Shown here: positions 45,897 to 56,963 of the stretch, piece after piece
How the letters are laid out: each line of letters starts with the position of its first letter
Numbering within the stretch: position 1 is the stretch's first letter
NCBI RefSeq assembly: GCF_020379485.1
Contig: NC_063448.1
Location: 11,245,726-11,309,725, forward strand
Direction: 5' to 3'
DNA: 64,000 nucleotides
Source of the DNA: Brassica napus
Lineage: Eukaryota; Streptophyta; Magnoliopsida; Brassicales; Brassicaceae
Notes under the pieces: generated by a model
What the model was told of the DNA's origin: nothing
Database searches by the model: none
The model's input: only the letters and a program-made list of their open reading frames with translations
Translations under genes and position numbers: made by a program

Positions 45897-46423
45897 AAGC
45901 TTGGAGGTTCGGTTCAGGTGATTTGTATTTTAACTAAACAAAAATTGGATTTGATATTAGATTAGTTTGGTTTATGGAAATTAACTGAAGTCTCGGTATA
46001 TTTTTGGTTAAAAGTTTCAGTTATTTCGGTTCAAAATTTTTGTTTAGTTACGTTTGAAATTCTGGTTAATTCATTTAGTTCCATTCAAAATTTGGTTAGA
46101 ACTTTTATGTTTTGGTTTTATTTATAGAAAATGAAAAATTAAATTAGTCAATCACCAAACCGGGCCTCGTGGTCTGGTGGTAAAGGAACCTCGGCCGATG
46201 TGCCCGCCATCACGACTTCGAACCCCGGCCACAGCGGATTTAACATCTCTTCCGTTGGGGCGCTGGACCCCCTAAGGAGGATAGTTGGGAATGTGGCTGC
46301 CCAGATACCAGAGTTATCAAAAAAAAAAAAAAAAAAAAAAAAAAAGAAATAATTCATAATCAAATGATTTGAACCAAACCAAAATTTTGGTTCGACAGTT
46401 CCGGTCAAAAATCCCAAGCCTAC
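45897..46423. mobile_element. Small hAT-like element containing a SINE
   Basis: The left edge is AAGCTTGGAGGTTCGGTTCA and the right edge, inverted, is AGGCTTGGGATTTTTGACCG. They have AACCAAACC/GGTTCGGTT subterminal sequence. Flanks ACTTACAT and ACTCATAC may be a decayed 8-bp duplication. A SINE interrupts it at 46158-46346. Confidence 0.45.
46158..46346 (+). mobile_element. SINE (tRNA-derived retroposon) with A-tail
   Basis: Body with box A (GTGGTCTGGTGGTAAAGG) and box B (ACTTCGAACCCCGG) of a pol III promoter, then CAGATACCAGAGTTATC and an A26 tail at 46320-46345. It is GC-rich against an AT-rich host. The target duplication is not clear. It is a different family from the SINE at 27858, though the A-box regions are alike. 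Confidence 0.85.
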
Positions 46424-46508
46424 TCATACGTACACACACATTTATAGAATGAAAGCCAATAAGGTGTTGAAAGTGTGTAACTCTAATTAAGAGGGACTTT
46501 ATAAAACT

Positions 46509-48565
46509 CTACATAAAAGATTTTAGTGAGGTAGACGTAGTAACCAAACTAGACAAGAGGCCAACCACAAGAGCACTGTTGTATGTGCTTGGCTCATTTT
46601 GCATAGAGTTGTTCCTTGCGTCTATAAACGTATCGTTCAGAAACGGTCCACCAACAAGTGCACCATAAGCTACGTTCGGGTTTGGTTCCTCCGAGTTAAG
46701 CCACTTGAATCCATCTTTGCATCCTGTGTTTGCATCAGCTGGTATCGAAGCTCCTCTATGATGCACAAACTCTGGATACTTATCACCATACCCCACCAAA
46801 TAGCTCATTTTCTCCGGATTTTTCCCTAGCATGTAATCAGCCTGAAAAATGCAAACCGTGTTATATATATGGTACATGTAAGAGGTCATGAGTTTATCCA
46901 AATGGAACATTAAAGAACCTGGGATCTAGAAAACTTTCTGAGATCTGAAGGTTTGAAAGATGTGTCACCACAAGATAGGTTTTCAATGCCGGATGTGAGC
47001 AGGTAATCACTGTAGAGTGTGGCTAAAAATGCTGAGGACACAGGTTGTTGAAGTGCATTCCATTCAGCAACCCATATAAGACCACCTATAACAAAAAAAA
47101 ATTATATGAAATTGTATCATAAGTGAATGTATGGTTTAATATCAGGTGTAAGAGATTGTATTTACCCTCGGTTCTACTAGTTGTAGCTGTTGGGGAGCTT
47201 GGTATAAGCCCACACATGACAGCTTCTGCTGTTTCTTTATAACCTTGAAGTCCTTTGATTCCTGATAAGTCTTTTTTGAAGAATGTCAATCTTGATAATA
47301 GTATCTGCAATGTTAATATATAACATTAAATGGTATTATTAAACAAGACAAGAACATGATCCATGATTTTGTAACTTGTAACCTGTGTTCCTGGAAGCTT
47401 GTTGTCCCAACTAAACCATGAGGGACTTCCAAAATTGGCAAACTCGTCTCCATTTTTAGACACAAAGTCAAGGTACGTTTTGTCCTCTGTCGCATGGTAC
47501 AACCAAGAAGCTGCCCAAAGAAGCTCATCTCCGTATCCAGTCGAGTTGTAGTAACTCTGAACCTTAGGTATGTTGACACTGTAAGATCCCCTGTGGTTAT
47601 CCGCGAAACCGAACAATTGCTTGGCGTGTTTCAGGAGCGTGCTTGAATATTTAGGATCACTTTGTTTGAAGACTAAAGACGCAGCAGCCATGGCAGCTGC
47701 CGTTTCAGCAGCAACCTCAGTCCCTGGAGTCTCTGTATCGATCTTGGTGAGAGTTCTCTTGGTAGACATTGTTTCTGGTCTATCCCAACATTTATGATCC
47801 GTCTCCGGATCTCCCACCTTCAGACATTGCATAAACATTTAATAAGAATTTTTATAATTAAAAAAAAATCATAATTTGAGAATTTTTATTATGTATAAAA
47901 CTTTAAAAGATTTTGGAAACCAAAACGAATGTTTCATTACGCTATGTCCAGATCCGGCCCTACTCGCATAACTTCGTTGTACCTGGATATAGAGCACGTT
48001 TGCGGAAGGATGAGCATGGATGAGGAAATCAGTGATCCATTTAAGAGAATCTTTAGCAGGTTCCAACTGGTTCACGGAGTCCATGTGATGACCGTACTCG
48101 AGAATGGACCAGGAGAGAAGAGTGGCAGTGAAAGCCATAGGTAAACCGAACTTCATGTGATCTCCAGCATCGTATAAACCTTTTGAAAGGTCAAGACCCG
48201 CTTCACTTCCGTCTTCAAGACCAGAGTCTCCTCTCCAGGTTATTTTGTTGTTCTCCAGCTTACCAGCTGCACCAAAACAAAACCAAGAATCATTCATAAC
48301 CAGGAGTAAGATGTGTGTGTTCTGCAAGCAATGTTGACGACTTGCATTTCTGAATGTCGAAGAACTGCATAGCGATCTTGAGAGCATCGGCGTAGTTTTT
48401 ATCAATGGAGCCTGGAAGTGGAACTATATCGGCTCCATCATCGGGATGCTTATTAGATTTATTATGTCTGATCGTGAAAACGATGGCGAGCACTACAGCG
48501 ATCAACACTATGATCCCGATGAACCAGCTACAGCAACAACATCTAGAACTCGATTTCTCTCCCAT
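46509..48565 (-). CDS. GH9B5: Membrane-anchored endo-1,4-beta-glucanase, GH9B5-like (AT1G19940)
   Basis: Cleaves beta-1,4-glucan in the cell wall or at the membrane. Exons, minus strand: 48565-48346, 48266-47983, 47817-47383, 47304-47166, 47085-46919, 46841-46509, giving 525 residues. A Cys-rich start is followed by one membrane span (about 15-33), then the GH9 catalytic domain from about 53. Catalytic features are YDAGDHMKFG (106-109 DAGD), HHRGAS, and the C-terminal pair Asp489 and Glu498 in FIDARNNSMQNE. Intron 1 starts with GC, not GT (AAAT then gcaagt); the join restores IQKSGKLENN, so the reading is solid. No carbohydrate-binding module. Intact. Confidence 0.94.
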
Positions 48566-49640
48566 TTTGTTCTCCTTCTTCAGATCGAAACTAAGAAAAT
48601 GTAACTATCGAATGTCAATGGACATGAATTTAGGGATCTTTAGGGGTTTTGGAAAATAGATATCGAAAAGTCGTGTATCACGGAAAAATATTCGAATATG
48701 GAAATTATCAGATTTTGTCTAAAATGATGGGGGGAGAGAGAGAGAAACAGAGTCACCGACACTGATCAAACATGTAACCACCACGCGCGCGGGACGATGA
48801 ACCGTTTTTCCATTTCTTTTAGTATTTTATTTTCAAAACTTTGTCATAATCAAACAAGAGTGATCGAATGGTACGACGCACGGCTGTCTAATAGCAGGTG
48901 CAATGGTGAACAGGGTCTAATATAAAAATAAGAATTTTTAAAAATATATAAATAAATTATGGTAAGAAACTTTAAATTTTAAATATAATGCTAAATTTAA
49001 AGTATAATTTAAAAAAAAAACAATATAAGTTATTATTTTAAAAATTACTTGATAAAATCATCAAATATACAATTAATTGTTTTTTTTTAACGGGATCTAA
49101 AATTAATTTGAGATGGCCCGGTAAGACGGGCATTCAAATTTATATGTTTGTATGGCCAAGCTATATGGCTATATGTGTATCTAGAAAAAACTTTGTCGTG
49201 ATTATGGAATTTACCCTTGCCTTGATTAGAAGCAATGTGGTAAGAACTATGTCCCAGTTTAGTCAAAAAAAAAAAAAAAAGTACTATGTCCCAGTTGACG
49301 GTTGCGATCATCAGTGATATATTATCATTTTTTGGTGAATACTTTAATAAACTCACCTGTTACATTCATTAAGAGTCAGCTTCAAAGTTCAAACCACCAC
49401 GTTTTAGTCAACCGTTTCCGGCCACGATCTCCACCTTTTTCTCATACATTACGTTAGCTGTATATATTAACTTCAACAAACAATGTAATTTATTCCACTA
49501 AATAGAACAGCCGATCCTTTCATATTTTTTTTCTCTGAAAAAAGATGAATATTCAATTTAATGGGGTTGTAAAGGTTTGGAAGTAAAAGTTTTGAAGTGG
49601 TGGACGGTGTCCATTGGTTGGTGGTACGGACGAGAGCTTA
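48566..49640. other. Upstream region of GH9B5
   Basis: A GA-rich stretch (GGGGGAGAGAGAGAGAAAC, 48730-48748) is probably in the promoter or leader. Beyond that only AT-rich sequence is seen; the small frames near 49087-49356 are not convincing. Confidence 0.5.
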
Positions 49641-49865
49641 GGATATTTCCAACCCAAAACTATTTTTCCACTATAATTTCAACTAAAATAGAGTAACTCT
49701 ATAACAGAGTAAATTTTTTTTACAATAGTTTCCTGTATAATAGAATTATTTTATTATAGAAAAAAAAATAAAATAATTTCATTTTTTTGCTCCAAAATTT
49801 ACTCTATAATAGAGTTACTCTAGTGAAAATTACGGAGAAAAAATATGTTAGGGTCGGAAATGATC
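49641..49865. mobile_element. Tourist-like MITE
   Basis: 225 bp flanked by TTA on both sides (49638-49640, 49866-49868). Terminal repeats are GGATATTTCCAACCC and, inverted, GATCATTTCCGACCC. An internal inverted ACTCTATAA motif flanks the centre. TTA duplication and size fit PIF/Harbinger MITEs. Confidence 0.75.
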
Positions 49866-49954
49866 TTAGCAAATGAGCGAGTGATGAATTTTTATTTATT
49901 CTCAGCATTAAATTATTTTTTGTTGTGTAATTTTAATTTTTTTTTTTTTTTAGA

Positions 49955-50173
49955 TGAATGAGTCTTCCTCGAACCAAATGGACTTTGGAATCGAAGAAGA
50001 GGAAAAGATACGGTTTCAGAAAAAGAAGATATATAACAAGAAAAGAAAGAGACGTCAACTTACAAATTATGTTCTTAGGTGGACAAAGAGAAGTGTTATC
50101 CCCAGATGAAGGTGGACGAGAGTTAATGAAAAATATAAAGGGAAGATGGACTCCAATTAATCAAGAGATCTAA
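49955..50173 (+). other. Exon-like open frame of unknown origin
   Basis: A T14 tract and AG precede ATGAATGAG, like a splice acceptor. Then the sequence is purine-rich and open in two frames (MNESSSNQMDFGIEEEEKIR; or MSLPRTKWTLESKKRKRYG). Highly charged; no family recognised. It may be a fragment of a host exon. Confidence 0.3.
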
Positions 50174-50293
50174 CCCATGTGCTAATCATGTTTTGATTAA
50201 TAGGTTAGATTCAAAATCTTGACTAATAAATCTTTTTCTTCATTCTTCTCTTTAACCATCAAATAATGTTGAAAACATTTTAAGATTGACAAA

Positions 50294-51425
50294 TCTCCTA
50301 TATATTAATAAAGATTCATTTAAAAAATTATAGCATGTAATTTGTACTAATTAAAAAAATGTCATGCTGAGTTGTCATGTAATTGATATGTTAATTTTGC
50401 TTACGTGGTGGCTTGAAAATCAATTGAGAATTTTGGTAGTCCAAAATTAAATTGATAGAAAATGTTATATTAAATAATATGTCCGGACTATTGATTTATC
50501 AAATTGAAATTATTATATATTATTTCCTTAAATAAAACCTACATAATTATTTAATATGATTAAAATATATATGACAATTAATGATTTTAAATAATAAAGA
50601 TTTGCTAACAGTCTGTATACTTTCTATCACTTTTTTTAATTATTTATTATTAAAATAAATTACACAATTACATTAATTATATAATAAAAATTTAGATTTT
50701 TTTTGTATATGTTGTATTTTGAATTTTTCAAAACGAGTATAAATTGCTAAAACTATTAAAAGTCTCACAGAAACTTTTGTGATCAAGGTTTAATTTTTTT
50801 TTTCTATAATAAGATACAATGATTATAAAATCATATGAATAAATAATTTTATTTTAATAGGTATTTATGTTAATATATATATATATATCTCATATCGTTT
50901 AAATTAAACTATACAATATGAAAATACATACTTATATTTTGATATATGCATTGAACATATGTTGAAAAGTTAATATTTTAGTTTTGAAATCTTCATTGTT
51001 TTTTTTTAAATGATTATAAGTTATTGAAACCACTAAACATTCCACATTAAAAAACAAACCGTTGATGTAAAATTTTGTTACACAAATATGCAAATAATCA
51101 TAAAATCATATGAGTGGAAACATCATTTAATAAATATCCGTATTAAAATTATACTATATATCTATGTTAATATCATTTAAATTTAATTATATATCATATA
51201 CGATAGATTAAACTGATTGTTTTGATTTATTTACTCTAGAATGATTGCGAATAAACAAGAGCGGTCATTTGATTTATATGCGCACGTCAATTTATTACAT
51301 AAAAGTAATTGATTTCTTAGTTATTTAATACATAATTATTATTTTATTATTTCATAATATCTAAAACATAAAAATGGAATAAATATAAAATATGTATTCT
51401 GCACAAGGCGCATATCTTAACCTAA
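50294..51425 (+). mobile_element. Possible Helitron
   Basis: Start TCTCCTATATATTAATAAAG after A; possible end GCACAAGGCGCATATCTTAACCTAA, which has CTAA but is followed by G rather than T. AT-rich with no gene. The hairpin is weak, so the call is tentative. Confidence 0.35.
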
Positions 51426-53990
51426 GTATGTATCTCTTTAATAATTTTAAATCTTAAACATTTTCTAAATCTCAGGCAAAACAAAATAACGAAATGAGAA
51501 TACACTCAAAAATCAATATTTATATCGAGCAATAACCAAAATGAAAAAAACGACACAAAAATGGGAAAAATATTGAAGATAGATAGGATTGGCACGTGAA
51601 TATAAACTTCTCATAACCATAATTAACTTTTAAATTGCTAAATCATGATATAAACCGAGCTGACATAATTTCATTGTAACCAAATAGTAGGCCTGAGATT
51701 TTTCGGCCTAAACATTAGGTTCTTATGCAATAAGTGATTTTTTAACCTAAAATATTTTTAAAAATGAGATCAGCTCATCAGTAAATAAATTATGTAATTA
51801 ACAAAAAAAAAATTTAAATTTTTTTAAGGGCCAAAAATATTAATTCGATCAAGAATATAAATTTTATTTTTCCATACAATATTTCTTAAATAATTTTCAT
51901 ATAAATTTGCGCAGGTCTCATAGTATTTAAGTATCGTGGATAGTATATATATAAGCATGTATGAATATGCTTGAGGCCATTTTGAATCTGCTAAAACAAA
52001 ATAAATAATATGTTAACTCTGTTGACATCTATAATATTATCTGCTATATTGGTCAACCAATTATAATACCTGAATTATGCAATACTTCTCATAGTATTTA
52101 TTTAAAATATAGCTATACTAAAATGTCATAATTTCATCGAAACAATCCTTCTTTGTTCAAATCTAATTTCATGTAAACAAACTTTGATTTTTATGGTCAC
52201 ACGGTTAAGTTGAACTAAAAGAAAAGGTTTGTCATTAATTTATAGATAATAAAAAATAACATTTAAATTTTAATGGAAAGTAATTAACATGGGTGAAACA
52301 TACTAGTTACATACTAGTTTGCGTGTGTGGCCATGCATTTTCTTTAGTGGGATGTTTAACGCGTTGAATTTTAGTTCATAGAGCTATTCTACCCATCGAA
52401 TTATCTTAATTTTCTTGTTTCGATGCAAAACAATAGATGGGTATGTGCTAACTGAATTTAAAACTTTCTTCAAATGACGATGGCTTCTTTTGACAAAAGA
52501 AATCAACTATCACTTGTATATATAATCCTTGTGTCAACGCGATATTGACATTCCACTCCATTATGAATGAAATATATATGATTTCACAAAATGATGATAA
52601 ATTTCATCTCAAATATAAAAGATTTACATCGTTCAGATTTACGTTGTTTAATTAGCATGTGCCATCTACAATACGTTAAAAGCCATTTGATCGCTTTGAT
52701 ATAGTTTTGGCCCCATTTCTTTTACATTGAGTTGTTGCCACTGTAATGTCGATGTGAATATCTAGCGATCACCAATATAGACGTTAGTGTTTCTGGGATA
52801 CTTTCTTTGCTTTAATAATGGAAAAATAGTGCCCCTCATCCTCTTTTTGTCGACAAACCTTTTTCCGGTTTGGCTTTCTTCGCATATAATCTAACGTTAT
52901 CAGAACTCCAATGGACGTGATTAGTTTAACCAATCGGATTGATCCAGATTTAACAGAAATCAGATTTGTGAAAAGCCTTTGGTTAAGATCTAGCTGTGTC
53001 TGGAGCCTGGAGGAGTTCGCTGTGGGCGTGAAAGCAATTTACTCTATGATTAGAAAGGACATGATAGCATAAAGCATGCTAATGTTATATACTTCTTTCT
53101 ACTTATATAGTTAACATGTTTTTATCATCATGATGCCTAATTAATTAGATCACTTTATAGAGCATATAAACAAAGTTTTATATTCAAATCGTAGTAATTG
53201 TATAGCTTTCTATTCGCAAAATTGTCAAGAATAATCTAACAGTGTCTTGTTTATATATTTCCAGTTTCTAAATTATTTTTTCATATTTTTATGAACAAAT
53301 ACAGCTATATTTATTATTTTAGAAAAATCTGTAATAATACAATCACATTAACAAAATTACTATGACGAGAAAAGAAAGAAATAATATAGTGGAATCCAAT
53401 GACCAAAAGAAGATCATGCCAGTTACAAAAAAAAAAAAAAAAAAAAAAAAAAAAGGAAGATCATAATAGTAATAGATGAATTAAACTACAACCAGAGGAT
53501 TGAAAAGCTAATAATTCCGAACCATATGTAGCATAAGCGTATGAACAAATATAGCTATCCTCATTAAATATTTTAGAAAATGAAATAATCCATCACACTA
53601 AGAATGATCAATATATTGAATCGGCTGGTAAAAGAAAGAAATGAAAAAGATAACAAATTAGTAAAAAGCATTCAGTCATTCATTTATTCATTCACAAGAA
53701 AAGCTTGGAATTGGATCAAATGTTGGATTCTGGAGTAGATTCATTCTCCATGTCCCCGATCGATCTCACAGATCTGAACCATCTGTTTTAAAGCTCAAAA
53801 AGGATTAACCTATAAAAGTGCTAGTGTACGGTAGATAAAGCCACAGAAGATTACTTAACCCATTTTACAAGAAGAGAGAAGTGAAAAGGACTTCGTAACG
53901 AAAACCAAAACAGTATTTAAAACAACCGCTGGTATGGTATCTTCAGTAAAGCCACAAATTATATTTAACTTTTTGATTTACTTCCTTTTT
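51426..53990. other. Long AT-rich intergenic region
   Basis: No gene, RNA or transposon could be supported over most of this stretch. A minute A-tailed insertion lies at 53418-53456 (separate entry). Confidence 0.55.
53410..53464 (+). mobile_element. Minute 5'-truncated retroposon: 9 bp plus A28 with target duplication
   Basis: AAGATCAT at 53410-53417 is repeated at 53457-53464. Between them are only GCCAGTTAC, 28 A and GG. This looks like an extreme 5' truncation of an A-tailed retroposon. Confidence 0.6.
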
Positions 53991-54718
53991 TTTTCTTTTT
54001 CTCCTCATTATATTATTTTGTCTCTTTCGCCCGCTCGCCGCCGTCTGCGTAACGGTCGTCACCCGCATTCCACCGATCAGTCCGTTTCCTTTCGCCGAAC
54101 GTCTCGAAACCAGCTCCCCTCGAACTCTCCTCGCAGTATTTTTCGATTCCCTTACATTCGCAGGAGGTATCGTCTTGTGTTCATTCGGTTCAAAGTAGAA
54201 ATCGATTCACCTTCTTCGTTTTGTTCGAGATTGTGTTTATCGATACCGATCGGCGTTAATCTTAGTTCGTTCTCGTTAGTTTCTGTATCAGATGCAGTAT
54301 TTGTGGTTTGTTCATGAATGGATTTCAAGTTTTTGTGCATCTTATATAGATAGATTTGTAAGTTCGATTTCAAAATCCAAATTCGTAGACTGAGGATGAT
54401 GGATATTACTCCAGCAAATCGAAGCTAAATCTCGTTCACTTTAGTAATGTAATGCATTTGAGTTTTATGGAGTCATCTCGCGGCCGAGACTAGTCTCATT
54501 TTAACCAGTAGGAGGAGGATTAAGGAACGTAGATCTCGTACAGTAAATCCACATTCGTTCCTCTCGGATTCTCAAGTGTGTAGATGATCCAGCTATATTG
54601 ATTGATTCTGCTTTGTTATAATCATTGCTTCTTGCTAGTTTATACTTTATAATAATTTGTGGTTTGATTAAACACTCTTTTTTTTGTTTGTTTGTTCCTC
54701 TTTATCAGGTTTGAAAGG
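53991..54718 (+). promoter_or_regulatory. Probable promoter and 5' untranslated region of HVA22H
   Basis: The C-rich, GC-richer block at 54000-54300 resembles a transcribed leader (TTTCGCCCGCTCGCCGCCG). The AG at 54707-54708 (TTTATCAG), 11 bp before the start codon, looks like the acceptor of a leader intron. The frame at 53934-54317 lies in this leader and is probably not a gene. Confidence 0.4.
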
Positions 54719-56082
54719 ATGATTGGATCATTTCTAACAAGAGGCCTTGTGTATGATTCTCATCTCTTTATTGAGGTTCCATAGTAATAATGCTTGGTCA
54801 TAGGATTTTTATAAAGTTTTTTTCCATTTGTTGGCAGAATGGTATTTGGATATGCGTATCCTGCTTATGAATGCTACAAAGCGATTGAGAAGAATAAACC
54901 TGAGATTCAGCAGCTTCGTTTCTGGTGCCAGTATTGGTTTGTCATTTGCCTCTTTTCTCTCATCTCTTCTTGCCTTGAGCTTTTTCTTTTGTTAAAGTAA
55001 AAGTCTTTTATCTTCCTCTCTAAACTTCCTTGCAGGATTTTGGTGGCGGCTTTGACCATTTTCGAAAGAGTTGGGGATACTTTTGCTTCCTGGTTGGTGT
55101 TATTGATTATAGAATTACTTCCATACGAATTTGAGATGTATATACTTATGTTGTTTCTGTCCTGTTTTCGTGAAGGGTTCCGCTCTACTGCGAGGCAAAG
55201 CTCGCATTTTTCATATATCTTTGGTTCCCCAAGACCAGAGTAAGTAAAGAGAGTCTTATTTGTATTATGTGATCCACTGGAGTTCTGTCTCATTGCATTT
55301 CCTTATTTGTTCCACAGGGAACTACCTACGTTTATGACTCTTTCTTTAGACCATATGTTGCAAAGCACGAAAATGAAATTGACCGCAACTTGGTTGAGCT
55401 GAGGACCAAAGCTGGAGATATGACTGTGTTGTTCTGTAGAAAAGCAGTTTGCTATGGACAAACAAGATTCACTGAGATCCTGCACTTTGTTTCTCTACAA
55501 TCAACACCAAAACCTCAACCCAAGGTAAAAATATATGCACTTACCAATGGTGATAGTGTTTATGGACTTCTCTCTTGATTCTAATTCGTCATTATCCAAC
55601 ATTAGGAAAAGAAGCAGCCAGCACCTAGAGAGGAGGAACCGAAGCAACCAGATCTTAAGACGTGCCAAGCAGCTTCTTCCACTCCGCAAGCTAGTCCACA
55701 AGGACCAAAACCTAAGAAACCACTGCTTATAACCAAAGAACCTATAGCGTTCAAGCATGTTTCATCTCCACGGAATCAGCTGCAGCCACAACAACAAACA
55801 GAAACCAAGGAAGCACAACCCAGCGTGTCGCAAACCAAACTCACTCCTACCCCACCACCATCACCTTCACCCGCCACCACTAAACCAAACGCTGATTCTG
55901 CACAGCCACCATCAAAAACAGAGGTAGAGAAAGCGCCAGAGATTGTTGCTGCAGCGTTACCGGCGTCAGAGATTCAGCGACCGTCATCTTCGAAAGAGAC
56001 GATAATGGAGGAAACACTTAGGGTCACTCGTGGGAGTCTGAGAAAAGCTCGATCAACGGGGAACACGCTAAAGGAAAAATAG
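54719..56082 (+). CDS. HVA22H: HVA22-like protein h (AT1G19950-like)
   Basis: TB2/DP1/HVA22 (reticulon-like) proteins bend endoplasmic reticulum membrane; plant members include ABA- and stress-induced forms. Coding exons: 54719-54750, 54838-54936, 55036-55092, 55176-55239, 55318-55524, 55606-56082, all GT-AG, 311 residues. The HVA22 domain covers about 1-100 (GYAYPAYECYKAIEKN, FWCQYWILVAALTIFERVGD, YLWFPKTRGT). The C-terminal ~145 residues are rich in Pro, Gln, Lys and Ser and probably disordered, ending IMEETLRVTRGSLRKARSTG. Exon joins restore codons throughout. Intact. The segment downstream carries a broken partial duplicate of exon 5. Confidence 0.93.
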
Positions 56083-56286
56083 AACAGTAAAACATAGAAA
56101 ATCAAAACTCTCTCTGGTTTTCAATGGTGACTTTCTTTTGTGAAGTCAACGTAAACAAGAATAATTGATTTTGTTTTGGGGAAAAAATGGTGTCGTTTGT
56201 CTTTTAATCAGATGTAAATTGTTCAGACTTGTTACTAATCTTTGATTTGTCTTCTTTTAAAAATTTAAATTAAAAAAAAAAATTAT

Positions 56287-56350
56287 TCCGCTGCCGGGGT
56301 TTTGAACCCGGATTTCATTCATTTGAAATGAGCCAGTGTGCTACAGCGGA
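56287..56350 (-). tRNA. tRNA-like pol III unit, copy 1
   Basis: 64 nt with a perfect 7-bp acceptor stem (TCCGCTG with CAGCGGA), an A-box-like TAGCACACTGG, a T arm CCGGG-TTCAAAA-CCCCGG with B box, and a T11 run directly downstream. A 5-bp stem with a 7-nt loop TCAAATG stands where the anticodon arm would be. It is about 9 nt shorter than a normal tRNA in the D-arm region and lacks U33, so no amino acid can be assigned. It may be a tRNA pseudogene. Confidence 0.5.
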
Positions 56351-56485
56351 TCTGTTGTACAACCTTTAACATTAAGTTTTATATATAGTCATCTATTTAG
56401 AAACTTGCGAAGGTCAATGGACTCAAAACTCTGCCCTTCTCGAATGGTTTTTGTTACGAAATCAACTTAACTGAGAATAGTCGAC

Positions 56486-56608
56486 AGCAAATTGGTTGAA
56501 CTAAGCCAAGGACCAAAGCTGGAGATATGGCAGTGAGCTATGGGCAAACAAGATTCACTGAGATCTTGCAGTTGTAGCTCTGCAATCAACACAAAAGCCT
56601 CAGCCTAT
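56486..56608 (+). pseudogene. Partial duplicate of HVA22H exon 5
   Basis: Resembles 55384-55524: GGACCAAAGCTGGAGATATG, CTATGGGCAAACAAGATTCA and TCAACACAAAAGCCTCAGCC are shared in order. A ~20-bp deletion and frame changes break it. Confidence 0.8.
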
Positions 56609-56767
56609 GACAATACCTATACGAAGAACAAACAGGTTACTCCTTGCGCAATTAACTGCATCAGTTTGACGAAAATAATACTTTCTACCAAGGAAACATA
56701 CAGAGATCAAAACTCTGTCCTTCTTGAATGGTTTCAACTTAAGCTATTTTAAATAAAAAAACTGTAT

Positions 56768-56829
56768 TCCACAGCCGGTGTTTGAACCCGGTTTTCGCCA
56801 TTTGAAATTAACCTGTGTGCTACAGCGGA
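56768..56829 (-). tRNA. tRNA-like pol III unit, copy 2
   Basis: 62 nt, clearly related to copy 1 (TCCGCTGTAGCACAC, TTTCAAATG, ACCGGGTTCAAA). The acceptor stem is weakened (TCCGCTG against CTGTGGA) and the anticodon arm does not pair. A T7 run lies about 8 nt downstream. It probably arose with the HVA22H partial duplication. Confidence 0.45.
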
Positions 56830-56963
56830 TTTGTTGAAATTCTCTCTCATCAACAAGTATATAACGTCTAAGGCCTATATTAGAAAATAGTATTTTCTAC
56901 CTCGCATATCTATCTATCAAAAAAAAAAAAAGACAAGATCAACATATCTCCATCATAATCTAA

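Noticed and set aside
53934..54317. 127-codon Ser/Arg-rich frame upstream of HVA22H
   Set aside because: It lies in the C-rich leader region and shows no domain; better explained as 5' untranslated sequence.
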